NCBI RefSeq assembly: GCF_016616885.1 | Contig: NZ_CP067102.1 | Location: 3,500,501 to 3,564,500, forward strand | DNA from: Bradyrhizobium diazoefficiens | Lineage (GTDB): Bacteria; Pseudomonadota; Alphaproteobacteria; Rhizobiales; Xanthobacteraceae | Direction: 5' to 3' | DNA length: 64,000 nt | Part shown: positions 1 to 8,767 of the stretch, one piece after another | Layout of the letters: each line of letters begins with the position of its first letter | How positions within the stretch are numbered: the first letter of the stretch is position 1 | Position numbers and translations under genes: made by a program | Notes under the pieces: generated by a model | Database searches by the model: none | What the model was told of the DNA's origin: nothing | Seen by the model: only the letters and a program-made list of their open reading frames with translations

Positions 1-160
1 CACGTAGTGGCTGTACATTTCCAGGGCGGTCGCGCCGTCCTCGGCCTCGTAGACCTCACGCGCGCCGAACGAATGCAGCAGCGTCCGCAGGATGCGGCGC
101 ATGTGCGGATTGTCGTCGCAGACAAGGAAGCGCAGCTTGTTGAAATCGATGCGGAACATG
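1..160 (-). CDS. response regulator receiver-domain protein (partial, C-terminus off window)
   Basis: Read on the minus strand from an ATG at 160, the frame runs off the left edge of the window after 53 codons. It begins MFRIDFNKLRFLVCDDNP and continues into MRRILRTLL and AEDGATALEMY. This is the start of a CheY-like receiver: beta-1 with the acidic pair (CDDN), helix alpha-1, and the EAxDG turn. The phosphorylated aspartate lies beyond the edge. A receiver domain starting this close to the N-terminus is typical of a CheY-type single-domain regulator, but an output domain cannot be excluded. It is separated from nadK by about 95 bp. The family assignment is firm; the partner kinase is unknown. 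Confidence 0.8.
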
Positions 161-256
161 ACGCCTGGGCCAGAGCGGTCAACCTTCGTTAACCATATCG
201 CGCCGGGAGTTAACGAAGCGTTGCGAACGGGCCTCTGGCGGGGCCGGGCAGGCAGC

Positions 257-1036
257 TCAGTAGCCGAACTGCTCGCGAAGAATGCGCTCTTCCAGGCTGT
301 GGCCTGGGTCAAACAGCATGCGCATCGAGATGGTCCTGTCTGACAGGATCTCGACGCGCCGGACCCTGCGTACCTCCTCATGGTCGGCGACGGCCGCGAC
401 GGGCCGCTTGTCGTCTTCCAGCACCTCGATCACGACATAGGCCGTGTTGGGCAGCAGTGCGCCGCGCCAGCGCCGCGGCCGGAAAGCGCTGATCGGTGTC
501 AGCGCCAGCAGCGCAGCGTTGATCGGCAGGATCGGCCCCTGGGCGGAGAGATTATAGGCGGTCGAGCCTGCCGGCGTCGACACGATGACGCCGTCGGCGA
601 TCAGCTCGGGCATGCGCTCGCGCTCGTCGATCAGGATGCGCAGGCGCGCCGCCTGGGAGGTCTGGCGGAACAGATAGACCTCGTTGATGGCGTGATGCAG
701 GTGGACGCGGTCATTGGCGTCGGTCGCACGCATCAGCAGCGGGTTGATCTCGGATTCATGCGCTGCCTCGAGCCGGGCGCGCAGATCGTGCGTCGAGTAT
801 TCGTTCATCAGGAAGCCGACCGTGCCGCGGTGCATGCCGTAGATCGGTTTTCCCGAGCGCATGTGGTGGTGCAGCGTCTGGAGCATCAGCCCGTCGCCGC
901 CAAGCGCGACCACGACGTCGGCCTCGCTCGGATCGCAATTGCCATATTGCGTGGTGAGCTGGTGGAAGGCGGTCTGCGCCTCGCTGCTCGGGCTGGCGAC
1001 GAAGGCGATCCGGTCGTATCGCGATGGCTTGGTCAT
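257..1036 (-). CDS. nadK: NAD kinase
   Basis: A 259-residue protein that phosphorylates NAD to NADP using ATP or polyphosphate in the cytoplasm. The diagnostic GGDG motif is at residues 46-49 ([10 protein letters not shown]). It is followed by the [10 protein letters not shown] loop near residue 72, the NEVYLFRQ segment and the conserved [17 protein letters not shown] region that forms the NAD site. Length is normal for alphaproteobacterial NadK. The start is the ATG at 1036 ([12 protein letters not shown]), which places the first beta-strand just after the N-terminus. It is transcribed alone, divergent from the carboxypeptidase gene across about 250 bp. Family and function are well supported by motifs. 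Confidence 0.95.
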   Translation of the reverse strand: MTKPSRYDRIAFVASPSSEAQTAFHQLTTQYGNCDPSEADVVVALGGDGLMLQTLHHHMRSGKPIYGMHRGTVGFLMNEYSTHDLRARLEAAHESEINPLLMRATDANDRVHLHHAINEVYLFRQTSQAARLRILIDERERMPELIADGVIVSTPAGSTAYNLSAQGPILPINAALLALTPISAFRPRRWRGALLPNTAYVVIEVLEDDKRPVAAVADHEEVRRVRRVEILSDRTISMRMLFDPGHSLEERILREQFGY

Positions 1037-1288
1037 GGCTTCCAGGCAGGTGTCGCTGGCTCGAGAAAGTTCCGCCGAGGTCGTCTATACGACATGGGCG
1101 TCTATTGTCGAGGATGACCGCCCGGCGAGGCAAACGGGTCGGTCGGGGCAGGGGTCCCGGTTCAGGGCAAAACCCGGGTTGATTCGCCCGAAAAGCCGGT
1201 CCCAAGCCTCCGATCCCCCAAACCGTCGCAATTGGCGGCTAAAGCTGCGACCGACACGTTGCTGGTGCGGGCGGCAGGGAGAACAATC

Positions 1289-2860
1289 ATGATCATGAGC
1301 TTGCCGGCGCTGCGCTACGCGGGATTGGTGCTGGCGGTGTCTGCCTTCGCGCTCGCAGACGTGACGCTCGCAGATTTGGCGCGTGCGGACGATCCGCCGC
1401 AGCCGCGCAACGAGGCGGCGGCTCCTGCGGGGCAAAAGGGCGGGCGCGGCGGCAATGCGGCGCAGGCTTCGTCATCGGCTTCCGATCGTCGTCTCCCTGG
1501 AGATTCGACGACCAAGCAGACCCTCGATCTGCCGGGCCGAACGCTCAACTTTGCCGCGACCGCCGGCTCCATCCGCGTGTTCGACGACAAGGGCGAGCCG
1601 CTCGCCGATATCGCCACCACGTCTTACGAGCTCGATGGTGCCGATCGCGCCACGCGCCCGGTGACGTTCCTGTTCAACGGCGGGCCCGGTGCCTCGTCGG
1701 CGTGGCTCCAGTTCGGCGCGGCTGGGCCCTGGCGGCTGCCGCTCGACGGCGAGGGGTTGTCGCCGTCGGCCTCGCCCGAGGTGAAGCCGAATGCGGAAAC
1801 CTGGCTCGACTTCACCGATCTCGTCTTCATCGATCCCGTCGGCACCGGCTACAGCCGCGTCATCGCGAGCGGCGAGGATGCACGCAAGCGGTTCTATTCG
1901 GTCGACGGCGACATCAACTCGATTGCGCTCGTGATCCGCCGCTGGCTCGAGAAGCACAACCGCCTGACCTCGCCGAAATATGTCGCGGGCGAGAGCTATG
2001 GCGGCATTCGCGGGCCGAAGGTCGTGCGCCAGTTGCAGATTCAGCACGGCGTCGGCGTCAAAGGGTTGATCCTGATGTCGCCGCTATTGGATTTCCGCGA
2101 GTTCACCGGCACGAGCCTCCTGCAATATGTCGCGACCTTGCCGAGCTATGTGGCGGTCGCGCGCGAAGCCAAGGGCCCGGTCAAGCGCGCCGACCTCGCC
2201 GATGTCGAAGCCTACGCCCGCGGCGAATTTTTAGCCGATCTCGTCAAGGGGCAGGCTGACAAGGAAGCGTCCAATCGCCTGGCCGACAAGGTCGCCGAGC
2301 TCACCGGCATCGACCAGGCGGTGAGCCGCAGGCTCGCCGGCCGCTTCGACGTCGGCGAATTCCGCCGCGAACTCGACCGCAAGAACGGCATGGTGACCGG
2401 GCGTTACGACGCCTCCGTGCGCGGCTTCGATCCCTATCCGGATTCGAGCAGCTCGCGCTTCGGCGACCCCTCAGGCGATGTGCTCCAGGCGCCGCTGACG
2501 AGTGCCGCGGTCGATGTTCTCACGCGGAAACTCAACTGGCGGCCGGATGGCTCTTACGAAGTCCTCAACGGTGCCGTCGAGCGCAACTGGGACTTTGGCG
2601 GCGGCATCAACCCGCCGCAATCGCTGTCGGAGTTGCGCCAGATCCTCGCCACCGATGCGAAGCTGAACGTGCTGGTCGCACACGGCCTGTTCGATCTTGC
2701 CACGCCCTATTTCGGAACGAAGCGGGCGCTCGACCAGTTGCCGGCCTTTGTGACGTCGCGCGTGAAGTTCGTGGTCTATCCCGGCGGCCACATGTTCTAT
2801 TCGCGCGATGGCTCGCGACAGGCGCTTCGCGGCGAGGTCGAGGCGCTGATCAGGGAGTAG
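1289..2860 (+). CDS. S10 family serine carboxypeptidase-like peptidase, exported
   Basis: A protein of about 523 residues with an N-terminal signal peptide (MSLPALRYAGLVLAVSAFAL) and a low-complexity linker. The peptidase S10 alpha/beta-hydrolase domain follows. The nucleophile Ser is about residue 236 in GESYGGIRG, the acid is in LFDLATPY near 469, and the His is in YPGGHMFY near 501. NGGPGASS, an S10 hallmark that builds the oxyanion hole, lies near residue 130. The ATG at 1289 was chosen because AGGGAGA lies 8 bp upstream and the signal peptide starts there; ATG 1295 is also possible. It should remove C-terminal residues from peptides in the periplasm. The natural substrate is unknown. Confidence 0.88.
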   Translation: MIMSLPALRYAGLVLAVSAFALADVTLADLARADDPPQPRNEAAAPAGQKGGRGGNAAQASSSASDRRLPGDSTTKQTLDLPGRTLNFAATAGSIRVFDDKGEPLADIATTSYELDGADRATRPVTFLFNGGPGASSAWLQFGAAGPWRLPLDGEGLSPSASPEVKPNAETWLDFTDLVFIDPVGTGYSRVIASGEDARKRFYSVDGDINSIALVIRRWLEKHNRLTSPKYVAGESYGGIRGPKVVRQLQIQHGVGVKGLILMSPLLDFREFTGTSLLQYVATLPSYVAVAREAKGPVKRADLADVEAYARGEFLADLVKGQADKEASNRLADKVAELTGIDQAVSRRLAGRFDVGEFRRELDRKNGMVTGRYDASVRGFDPYPDSSSSRFGDPSGDVLQAPLTSAAVDVLTRKLNWRPDGSYEVLNGAVERNWDFGGGINPPQSLSELRQILATDAKLNVLVAHGLFDLATPYFGTKRALDQLPAFVTSRVKFVVYPGGHMFYSRDGSRQALRGEVEALIRE

Positions 2861-4235
2861 GTCGGCGTTTGCGCGGCGGATATCTCCGTGCGATCTCGCG
2901 CGCGACGACGGCTGCCGGCTTGACGTTGGCGCCGGCGATCCAGATGTCGCTGACCTTGCCGCGCTTGTTACGGACGCGGCGCACCGGCTCTCCATGGCTG
3001 GAAACTCCGGCCGCCCAGGCGAGCCTGCCGGTGTCGCGGCCGGTAACCTCGATCTCGGCGGCATCCATGAACGGGTTGTTGAACTGCGGATTGGCGACGA
3101 GCACGCGGTTGCCCGCCGGCACCAGATCGGTCGCGCCCCAGATCGTCCACCAGCGGCCGGTCCAGTCGCGCACACGCCGGTCGGGTGCACCACGGCTCCT
3201 GAAGACGCGCAGGATCTGCATCGCGCCGTCCATCCAGAACGGTGCAGCGCCATCGATGGAGTTGCTGAGGATGCTGATCGCAAGTTCGCATCCGGGGATG
3301 GAGCAGGTCCGGGAGATGTAGCCCTGGAAGCCGCCGCCATGGCCGAACCAGTCCCAGCCGTCGGTCTTGCCGGCGTTGACGCCGAGGCCGTAATAGGCCT
3401 CCAAGGCTTGCGGCACGCGCCAATGATTGCGCGTCATCTCGCGGCGGCTCGCGACTGACAGCACGCTCTTTCTGGCGTTGGGGGCGAGCTGGGCAAAGAA
3501 ACGCGCGGTGTCGGCGGCGGTGGCGACGAAGCCCGCGGCCGATGCCATCGCGTGTGCCGGATGATCGCCGGGGATGACGCAGCGCTCGCCGAGCGGCAGC
3601 TTGCGCGTATGGCCGCGCGCAAACAGCGCGCCCCTGGGAAGCGGTGCGTTCGGTTCGGTCTCGCGCAGGCCTGCAGCCTCGACGATCTCGCGCTTGATCC
3701 AGGCGGAATAGGGCTCCTTGGTCACCGCTTCGATGACGAGCCCCATCAGGGCAAAGCCGTGGTTGGAATATTTGAAGCGCGTGCCGGGCTCGATCGCGGG
3801 AGGCTCCATCAACTCGGTGAGAAGCTCTTTCGCGTTGAGATAGGGGCGGCTGTCGATGAACTGGCCGGAATCAGCGCCGTCGCGCGTCAGCCCGGCACTG
3901 TGCGAAAGGACCTGGGCAATCGTGGTCTCGGCCACGCGCGGATGCAGGCCGCTGACATACTGACCAACGGGATCGTCGAGCCTGAGCTTGCGCTGCTCGC
4001 GCAGCTTCATGATGCCGGCCGCGGTAAAGCTCTTCGAGTGCGAGGCGATGCGAAAGCGGTGGCGCGGGGTGAGCTTCTCGCCGGTGTCGAGATTGGCAAG
4101 GCCGAACGCATGCTCGGCGACGACCTCGCCGCGATGAACAAACGCGACCATGACGCCGGGCTGTTGGAACGTCGTCTGCTGGAATTCGATCCAGGAGCCG
4201 ATGTAGTCGATCGCGGATCGCAGCCAGGTGTCCAT
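2850..4235 (-). CDS. serine hydrolase, class C beta-lactamase / penicillin-binding-protein-like
   Basis: A protein of about 461 residues in the beta-lactamase-related family (Pfam Beta-lactamase). The catalytic SxxK is SHSK in FRIASHSKSFTA near residue 67. The second motif is YSNHG near residue 165, and the third (KTG equivalent) is HGGGFQG near residue 315. The C-terminal 100 residues form an extra beta-domain common in this family. No clear signal peptide is seen if translation starts at the ATG at 4235 (MDTWLRSAIDY); the in-frame codon at 4298 would add 21 unconvincing residues. The 3' end overlaps the convergent carboxypeptidase gene by 11 bp. Substrate (peptide, ester or D-amino acid) cannot be predicted; antibiotic resistance should not be assumed. 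Confidence 0.85.
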   Translation of the reverse strand: MDTWLRSAIDYIGSWIEFQQTTFQQPGVMVAFVHRGEVVAEHAFGLANLDTGEKLTPRHRFRIASHSKSFTAAGIMKLREQRKLRLDDPVGQYVSGLHPRVAETTIAQVLSHSAGLTRDGADSGQFIDSRPYLNAKELLTELMEPPAIEPGTRFKYSNHGFALMGLVIEAVTKEPYSAWIKREIVEAAGLRETEPNAPLPRGALFARGHTRKLPLGERCVIPGDHPAHAMASAAGFVATAADTARFFAQLAPNARKSVLSVASRREMTRNHWRVPQALEAYYGLGVNAGKTDGWDWFGHGGGFQGYISRTCSIPGCELAISILSNSIDGAAPFWMDGAMQILRVFRSRGAPDRRVRDWTGRWWTIWGATDLVPAGNRVLVANPQFNNPFMDAAEIEVTGRDTGRLAWAAGVSSHGEPVRRVRNKRGKVSDIWIAGANVKPAAVVAREIARRYPPRKRRPTP

Positions 4236-4288
4236 TGCGCTACCGGTTTGCGAGGGGAGATCGGTGCGAGAAGCTAGCCGAGAAAGCA

Positions 4289-4321
4289 GAACGGGCACAA
4301 CCCGGAAGGTTGCGCCCGTTC
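4289..4321 (-). terminator. hairpin terminator after the TPR gene
   Basis: GAACGGGC...AACC pairs with GGTT...GCCCGTTC around a CGGAA loop, with one internal mismatch region. It lies about 25 bp past the stop of the minus-strand TPR gene, and on that strand it is followed by a short pyrimidine run (TGCTTTCTC). It separates this gene from the hydrolase downstream. Confidence 0.6.
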
Positions 4322-4345
4322 GCGTCGTGCGAAGATGCGATGTCT

Positions 4346-4888
4346 TTAGTAGACGAGCGTCGCGCCGGTCGGCTTGTCGAGCGCGGCAGCCAGCGAGCGA
4401 TATTCGGAGCTGTCGGTGCCGGCGAGCAGGGCGATCTTGTTCAGGTGATACTGCGCCTGTTCGCGGTTGCCCTGCTCGAGCTGCCAGAGGCCGTAATACT
4501 GCCAGGTGCGGACGTGGTTCGGATCGTCCTTCAGCGCGATCTCGTAATAGACCTTGGACGACTGGTAATCGCCGAGCTTGCGATAGGAATAGCCGATCAG
4601 GTTGGCAACGTCGGCGACGTCGTCACGCTTGAGCGACTTCAACTGGCCGATCGCGCTCGTGTAGTCGTGGCCATCGTAGATCGTGGTGTAGGCGGTGCGA
4701 TAGGCCGCGAGGAATTTGGGATCGCTGACGGAAGAGCTCTTCTTCTTGCCCTTCTTGGACGAGCTATCCGACTTCGGCGGTGAGGAAGGCTCATCGCTGC
4801 CCGCCGCATAGGCGCTGGTCAGCACCGGCGCGGCCGCCAGCGACATGGCGACAAGTCCCGGCACGACAAGCATTGAGAGTTTGCGCAT
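4346..4888 (-). CDS. exported tetratricopeptide-repeat protein
   Basis: A 180-residue protein with a signal peptide (MRKLSMLVVPGLVAMSLAAA, cleavage after SAYA near residue 29). A Ser/Lys-rich low-complexity linker covers residues 31-52. Two to three TPR units follow: YTSAIGQLKSLKRDD, ANLIGYSYRKLGDYQSSKVYYEIALKD split over residues 92-120, and WQYYGLWQLEQGNREQAQYHL. TPRs mediate protein-protein contacts, here presumably in the periplasm. No catalytic domain is present. A terminator-like hairpin lies directly downstream. Function cannot be stated beyond a scaffold-type role. Confidence 0.8.
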   Translation of the reverse strand: MRKLSMLVVPGLVAMSLAAAPVLTSAYAAGSDEPSSPPKSDSSSKKGKKKSSSVSDPKFLAAYRTAYTTIYDGHDYTSAIGQLKSLKRDDVADVANLIGYSYRKLGDYQSSKVYYEIALKDDPNHVRTWQYYGLWQLEQGNREQAQYHLNKIALLAGTDSSEYRSLAAALDKPTGATLVY

Positions 4889-5138
4889 CTAAGTTCTCCC
4901 GTATGGAACGTGGCGATCCTACACGATTGCCCAGAGACCGGAACACCCGGCACGCAAAAACATTCCCCGCAACCCGTCCTATTCGCCCTTCTGGCAGATG
5001 ACAAACTTGTCATCGAGATGAACGGAAGCCTGCAACCGGCTTCAGACTGGGTTCAGTGCGCGGGTTCTAGGCTCCCACCTACGATCGAAGGGTAGGCAAG
5101 AGGGCGCCGCCTCAAGATCCTTCCAAGAGGAGACCACC

Positions 5139-5558
5139 ATGTTGAAGACCATTTCCGCAGCCTTGCTTGCAGCTTCCGTCATCGCAGCTCCGGCCTTCGC
5201 CGCCGAGGCCGGCAAGACCACCACGACCACCGCGCCGGTCATCAAGGCGGACCAGACCCAGAGCAAGATGTCGACCACCGCTGCCAAACCCGACGCCGGC
5301 GTCAAGACCGACGGCAAGACCGCCGACATCAAATCGGGCGCCAAGGTCGGCGCCAAGCCAGATGTGAAGGCCGATGCCAAGGTTGATCCCAAGGTCGATC
5401 CCAAGACCAAGGCGATGAACGCCAACGCCGCGATCACGCCCGACGAGCACAAGACCGTGCGGACGCATCGTCATCACCACAAGCATCTGTCGGCCAAGAA
5501 GTCGCTGAAGACGCAGTCGGACGTCACCAAGCCGGTGACCACCGAGAAGCGCAGCTAA
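5139..5558 (+). CDS. exported Lys/Thr/Asp-rich low-complexity protein with His cluster
   Basis: A 139-residue protein with a clear signal peptide (MLKTISAALLAASVIAAPAF, cleavage AFA-AEA near 21) and a strong Shine-Dalgarno (AAGAGGAGA) 9 bp before the ATG. The mature part is almost pure low complexity. A run of short imperfect units such as KTDGKTADIKSGAKVGAKPD and KVDPKVDPKTK covers residues 55-90, then HRHHHKH lies near residue 110 and a Lys-rich end. The His cluster could bind metal, but this is inference. No recognised domain is seen. It looks like one of the many small periplasmic proteins of Bradyrhizobium-type genomes. Confidence 0.75.
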   Translation: MLKTISAALLAASVIAAPAFAAEAGKTTTTTAPVIKADQTQSKMSTTAAKPDAGVKTDGKTADIKSGAKVGAKPDVKADAKVDPKVDPKTKAMNANAAITPDEHKTVRTHRHHHKHLSAKKSLKTQSDVTKPVTTEKRS

Positions 5559-5758
5559 CGACTGATCCCGCGCGGCGGCATCCCTGGATTGCCCTGCTGC
5601 CGCGTGCGGAGTTCAGGCCCGGCTCGCTCGTCACGCCCCGCGCGCAAGCGTGAGGCGCTGGCGGCGGGCGGGTGCGCCGTTTGTGGAAGCGAATTCCCTT
5701 TGAGCCACCTTGAAGCTAGAAACATCTCCGAGTCGGACTGGCTGGAGAATTTGATCCC

Positions 5759-6181
5759 TTGGGGCGATTGGCGAAACGCGCGGCGATCCTGACGCTGCCT
5801 CTGGCGCTCGCGGCTTGTTTCGGCAGCGAGGGTGACCGCCCGTCCCTGATGGAGGGGCCCCAGGCCGGAGGGCCGCAGCCATTCCCCGATAATTTTCGTA
5901 GCGACGCGCTGGCCCTGATGCGCGCCTATCTCAACAATCCGGTCGGTGTGCACGACGCCAGCATGGCCGATCCGGTGCTGCGGGAGGTCGGGGGGCGGCA
6001 GTTCTATGTCAGTTGCCTGCACTTCACACCGCGCGAGACCGATGGCAGCTACAAGGCGATGCGCGAGCGCGCCGTTGTCTACGTCAACGGCCGGGCCGAC
6101 CGCGTCATCGATCGCGCCAACGAGCTCTGCGCAGGTGCGGTTTACGCACCCTTTCCAGAACTGGAAAAGATGACGCGGTAG
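5759..6181 (+). CDS. small putative lipoprotein, unknown function
   Basis: A 140-residue frame starting at TTG 5759, with GGAG 11 bp upstream; TTG 5768 is an alternative. The N-terminus is basic, then hydrophobic, ending in a lipobox (LALAAC) with Cys near residue 20, so the protein is probably lipid-anchored. The mature region has no recognised domain but looks globular (LREVGGRQFYVSCLHF, RERAVVYVNGRADRVIDRAN, two Cys that could pair). No terminator is evident. The use of a non-ATG start is an inference from the lipobox position. Confidence 0.7.
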   Translation: MGRLAKRAAILTLPLALAACFGSEGDRPSLMEGPQAGGPQPFPDNFRSDALALMRAYLNNPVGVHDASMADPVLREVGGRQFYVSCLHFTPRETDGSYKAMRERAVVYVNGRADRVIDRANELCAGAVYAPFPELEKMTR

Positions 6182-6466
6182 CGCAAAGCCAGCCTTCATC
6201 GGACGGTGCTACACAACAGCCGCCGAAGCCGCGGGATCACATTTCGGCGAGCTTTGAACGGATCGGTTTTGCCTTGCGACAGATCGTTACGGCTGGACTT
6301 GTGCGAACGACGAAATCTGTCGGCGCGGGCCGACGTGATGGAACAAAAGCGTGATGTTGCCGCTCCGTCGCAGTAACGAACGATCAACGTTCCGGCATCG
6401 CCGCCAAGCAACCCAATTCACGCCACGTTGTTTCCTGAGTGTCGTAATGAAAGAACGGGGATGACC

Positions 6467-7174
6467 ATGAAGACGATTTTGCTCGGGGCAGCAGCTCTGC
6501 TCGCTCTGGCCGCACCGGCGGCCGCGGCGGACATGCAGCCGCGCCCCTACACAAAGGCGCCGGCCTACACACCGCCGCAGGCGATCTACAACTGGACTGG
6601 CTTCTACATCGGCGGCCATGTCGGCGGCGCCTTCGCCGGTGACAGCAGCTTCCAGTCGAGCGATGCCCGCTTCATGGGCGGCGTGCAGGGCGGTTTCGAC
6701 TATCAGTTCGCGCCCAATTGGGTTGTTGGTATCGAGGCCCAGTACTCCTGGCTGCCGACCAACAACAACGGCGTTACGTTCCCGCTTGGGACGCAGGTGA
6801 CATCCAACACCGACCAGATCGGGTCGGTGACCAGTCGGATCGGCTACACCTGGGGCCCGACGCTGCTCTACGCCAAGGGCGGCTACGCCTGGCGCAATGG
6901 CGGCCTTGGCGTGAACATCGCCGGCGTGCCACAGGCCTTCACCACCACCGGCAACAGCAAGGACGGCTATACCGTCGGCGCCGGCCTCGAATACATGTTT
7001 GCGCCGAACTGGTCGGCCAAGGCCGAGTACCAGTATTACAACTTCGGCAGCACGACGATCACCTCCGGTCCCGCCGACGTCGTCGGCGTTCGCGGCCGGG
7101 ACGACGAGCATACCGTCAAGGTCGGCGTGAACTATCGCTTCGGCTGGGGCGGTCCGGCAGCCTCGCGCTACTGA
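6467..7174 (+). CDS. outer-membrane beta-barrel protein, porin/RopB-Omp31 family
   Basis: A protein of about 235 residues with a signal peptide (MKTILLGAAALLALAAPAAA, cleavage AAA-DM). The typical rhizobial outer-membrane family pattern follows: YNWTGFYIGGHVGGAF at the first strand, GVQGGFDYQFAPNWVVGIEA, LLYAKGGYAWRNGG, and an amphipathic C-terminus HTVKVGVNYRFGWGG. An eight-stranded barrel is expected. The ATG at 6467 was preferred because ACGGGG lies upstream and the signal peptide begins there; ATG 6461 is also possible. A strong terminator follows 33 bp after the stop, so it is probably monocistronic. Members often serve as abundant structural outer-membrane proteins; the precise role here is unknown. 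Confidence 0.88.
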   Translation: MKTILLGAAALLALAAPAAAADMQPRPYTKAPAYTPPQAIYNWTGFYIGGHVGGAFAGDSSFQSSDARFMGGVQGGFDYQFAPNWVVGIEAQYSWLPTNNNGVTFPLGTQVTSNTDQIGSVTSRIGYTWGPTLLYAKGGYAWRNGGLGVNIAGVPQAFTTTGNSKDGYTVGAGLEYMFAPNWSAKAEYQYYNFGSTTITSGPADVVGVRGRDDEHTVKVGVNYRFGWGGPAASRY

Positions 7175-7206
7175 ACCGCCGGGCGCCAGCACGACCGCGA
7201 TCTGAC

Positions 7207-7231
7207 AAAGGCCGGCTTGCCGCCGGCCTTT
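7207..7231 (+). terminator. rho-independent terminator of the beta-barrel gene
   Basis: A perfect stem, AAAGGCCGGC pairing with GCCGGCCTTT around a 5-base loop, followed by CGTTTG. It lies 33 bp after the stop of the outer-membrane protein gene. Confidence 0.8.
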
Positions 7232-7428
7232 CGTTTGCCAGCCCCATTCCGAGCTCTTGTTCGCTTCGCGTGAACCATCTGGCACGTCATTTGCCAGCAA
7301 ACAGTCTGGCGCGTGCCTTCTCACGCGTGTCACGGGGATCGGGTAAAGCAAAAATAATTTTTGCGACTTACGGAACTCGCGCTCCGGAAGGCGTTATTAC
7401 TGAATTGCCGGGCTGGTGGACAACGAAC

Positions 7429-7671
7429 ATGCGTATCTTGGCGTCGGTGGTGGCTCTCTCGTGCTTCGTCGCCCTGCCGTGCTCTGCCCAAACAATCCTC
7501 AAATCCGAGCCTCTGATGTTGGCACCTTACGAGGTCGCCTTCGTGAAGGACGCCTCCTGTCAGTCGGGCAAGGTGCTCAAGGTCACCGGGGCGATCCGCG
7601 GACTGCACCGCCGCAAGGCCTGCGTGGCGCTCGCCGGTGAGCAGGCATCGCTGGCGACCGCGACGCCCTGA
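7429..7671 (+). CDS. small exported protein, unknown function
   Basis: An 80-residue protein from ATG 7429 with a signal peptide (MRILASVVALSCFVALPCSA, cleavage before QTILKS). The mature part has two Cys (ASCQSGKVLKVTG and RRKACVALAG) that could form one disulphide. Such short exported proteins with a CxxGKVxKVTG core are common in Bradyrhizobium-like genomes, but I do not recognise a function. It is followed convergently by a small minus-strand gene. Confidence 0.65.
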   Translation: MRILASVVALSCFVALPCSAQTILKSEPLMLAPYEVAFVKDASCQSGKVLKVTGAIRGLHRRKACVALAGEQASLATATP

Positions 7672-7698
7672 GGCACGCGGCTAGCCTTCGGGCCAATC

Positions 7699-7953
7699 TT
7701 ACGAGTTGAGCTGAAGCTCCATCCTGGATTCCCGCTCGGCGTCGGCCTTGTTCTTGGCGGGGTCCTCGCCTTGGGCGGCCCGGCACGATTTGATCTCATA
7801 GTCATTGTCGAGCACCCGGCGCGGACCGTGCCGCGCTTCGTCGGTGCCGACGTCCACGACCAGACCGCTCTGTTGCGCGAGCTTCCAGACGTCGGCTTCG
7901 CTCGGATAGGCTTTGCTGATCTGGCTGTCGTTGCAGAACAGGGCGTAGGGCAT
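7699..7953 (-). CDS. small cytoplasmic protein, unknown function
   Basis: An 84-residue protein starting MPYALFCNDSQISKAYPSE at ATG 7953, with GGGAGCGGGA just upstream. It continues with ADVWKLAQQSGLVVD and ends in a charged Glu/Lys/Arg tail. No signal peptide or membrane segment is seen. The pattern of N-terminal strand followed by helix is protein-like and codon use matches the neighbours. A further in-frame start at 8046 exists but would read through unlikely Arg/Pro-rich sequence. Function unknown. A 20-bp palindrome 56 bp upstream may be an operator. Confidence 0.65.
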   Translation of the reverse strand: MPYALFCNDSQISKAYPSEADVWKLAQQSGLVVDVGTDEARHGPRRVLDNDYEIKSCRAAQGEDPAKNKADAERESRMELQLNS

Positions 7954-8008
7954 GCTTCCCGCTCCCGGAAAGCGCGTTAACGACTTGATGGGGCGAGGGG
8001 TTCCGGAG

Positions 8009-8028
8009 CGATCACGGGGCCGTGATCG
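8009..8028. promoter_or_regulatory. 20-bp palindrome, putative operator
   Basis: CGATCACGG and CCGTGATCG are perfect 9-bp inverted arms separated by GG. The site lies in the gap upstream of the minus-strand small gene starting at 7953. Its symmetry and size fit a dimeric repressor site, but no regulator is encoded nearby, so this is inference. Confidence 0.4.
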
Positions 8029-8126
8029 ACCGCGGTCAGACTGCAAGGCAGCCGGGCTCTGAGTCCTTAACGAGTCCTGAATCCCCCAAAAAAGAAACTT
8101 TGGGACTCATTTGGCGGAATCAGCGG

Positions 8127-8246
8127 ATGTTTCCGGCCATGTCGGCCGACCTGAAAACCTCCTGCGGGCACATGCTTCTGCCACTGACGCTGGCACTGTT
8201 TGGCGCCTGCGCAGCCAATCTCTGGCTGGTGTGGTCGTGGCTGTAA
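8127..8246 (+). CDS. possible 39-residue single-span membrane peptide
   Basis: An ATG at 8127 opens a 39-codon frame (MFPAMSADLKTSCGH then a hydrophobic LLPLTLALFGACAANLWLVW stretch). This gives one predicted transmembrane helix with a short cytoplasmic N-terminus. There is no strong Shine-Dalgarno. It could be a genuine small membrane protein or chance; the hydrophobic composition is the only support. Confidence 0.3.
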   Translation: MFPAMSADLKTSCGHMLLPLTLALFGACAANLWLVWSWL

Positions 8247-8269
8247 GGTCGTAGGCGGGCCGGCCAGCC

Positions 8270-8662
8270 CTACTTCTGGGCCGGCGGCGGAGCGCCATCG
8301 CGGATGGCGGCGCGCAGCTTGCTCAGGGTCGCCGCGCAATATTCCTCGCGCTCGCGCTCGAAGCGCTCTTGATGCTTTCTGAAATTGGCGATGCGAGCCT
8401 GCATCTCGCTGCGGAAATCGCCGGCCATCCGTGGCGGGGCGGCCGGCAGCGGCTGGGGCGGCGGCGCGACCGGGCGCAGTAGATCCGCTTGCGGCGGCTC
8501 GAACGCGACAGTCACCGTCTGGACGGAGACGATCTCCGCAGCCAGGACCGGCGCAGCCGCAGCGGTATCCGGCTGACGAACGTCGTCCTTCCTGCCGGAG
8601 ACCGATTGAACGAAGGCCAGTGTCTGCGCGATCAGTGCGTCGCGCTCCCTGATCCACTTCAT
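8270..8662 (-). CDS. hypothetical protein with C-terminal coiled-coil-like region
   Basis: About 130 residues from ATG 8662 (MKWIRERDALIAQTLAFVQS), preceded by a purine-rich GGGTGGTGG stretch. The middle is Pro/Ala-rich (RPVAPPPQPLPAAPPRM), which suggests a flexible linker. The last 50 residues are strongly charged and helical (MQARIANFRKHQERFERERE), compatible with a coiled coil. An in-frame alternative start at 8728 would add 22 residues. No known domain; function unknown. Confidence 0.55.
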   Translation of the reverse strand: MKWIRERDALIAQTLAFVQSVSGRKDDVRQPDTAAAAPVLAAEIVSVQTVTVAFEPPQADLLRPVAPPPQPLPAAPPRMAGDFRSEMQARIANFRKHQERFEREREEYCAATLSKLRAAIRDGAPPPAQK

Positions 8663-8767
8663 GATCCACCACCCGGTTAGAGCTATTCCACCAAAGCCGG
8701 AGCGCCGAATCAAGAAGGCTGTCTGCAAGGGATTGCATATTTTTCCCGAACGCCCGACATTGGATAA

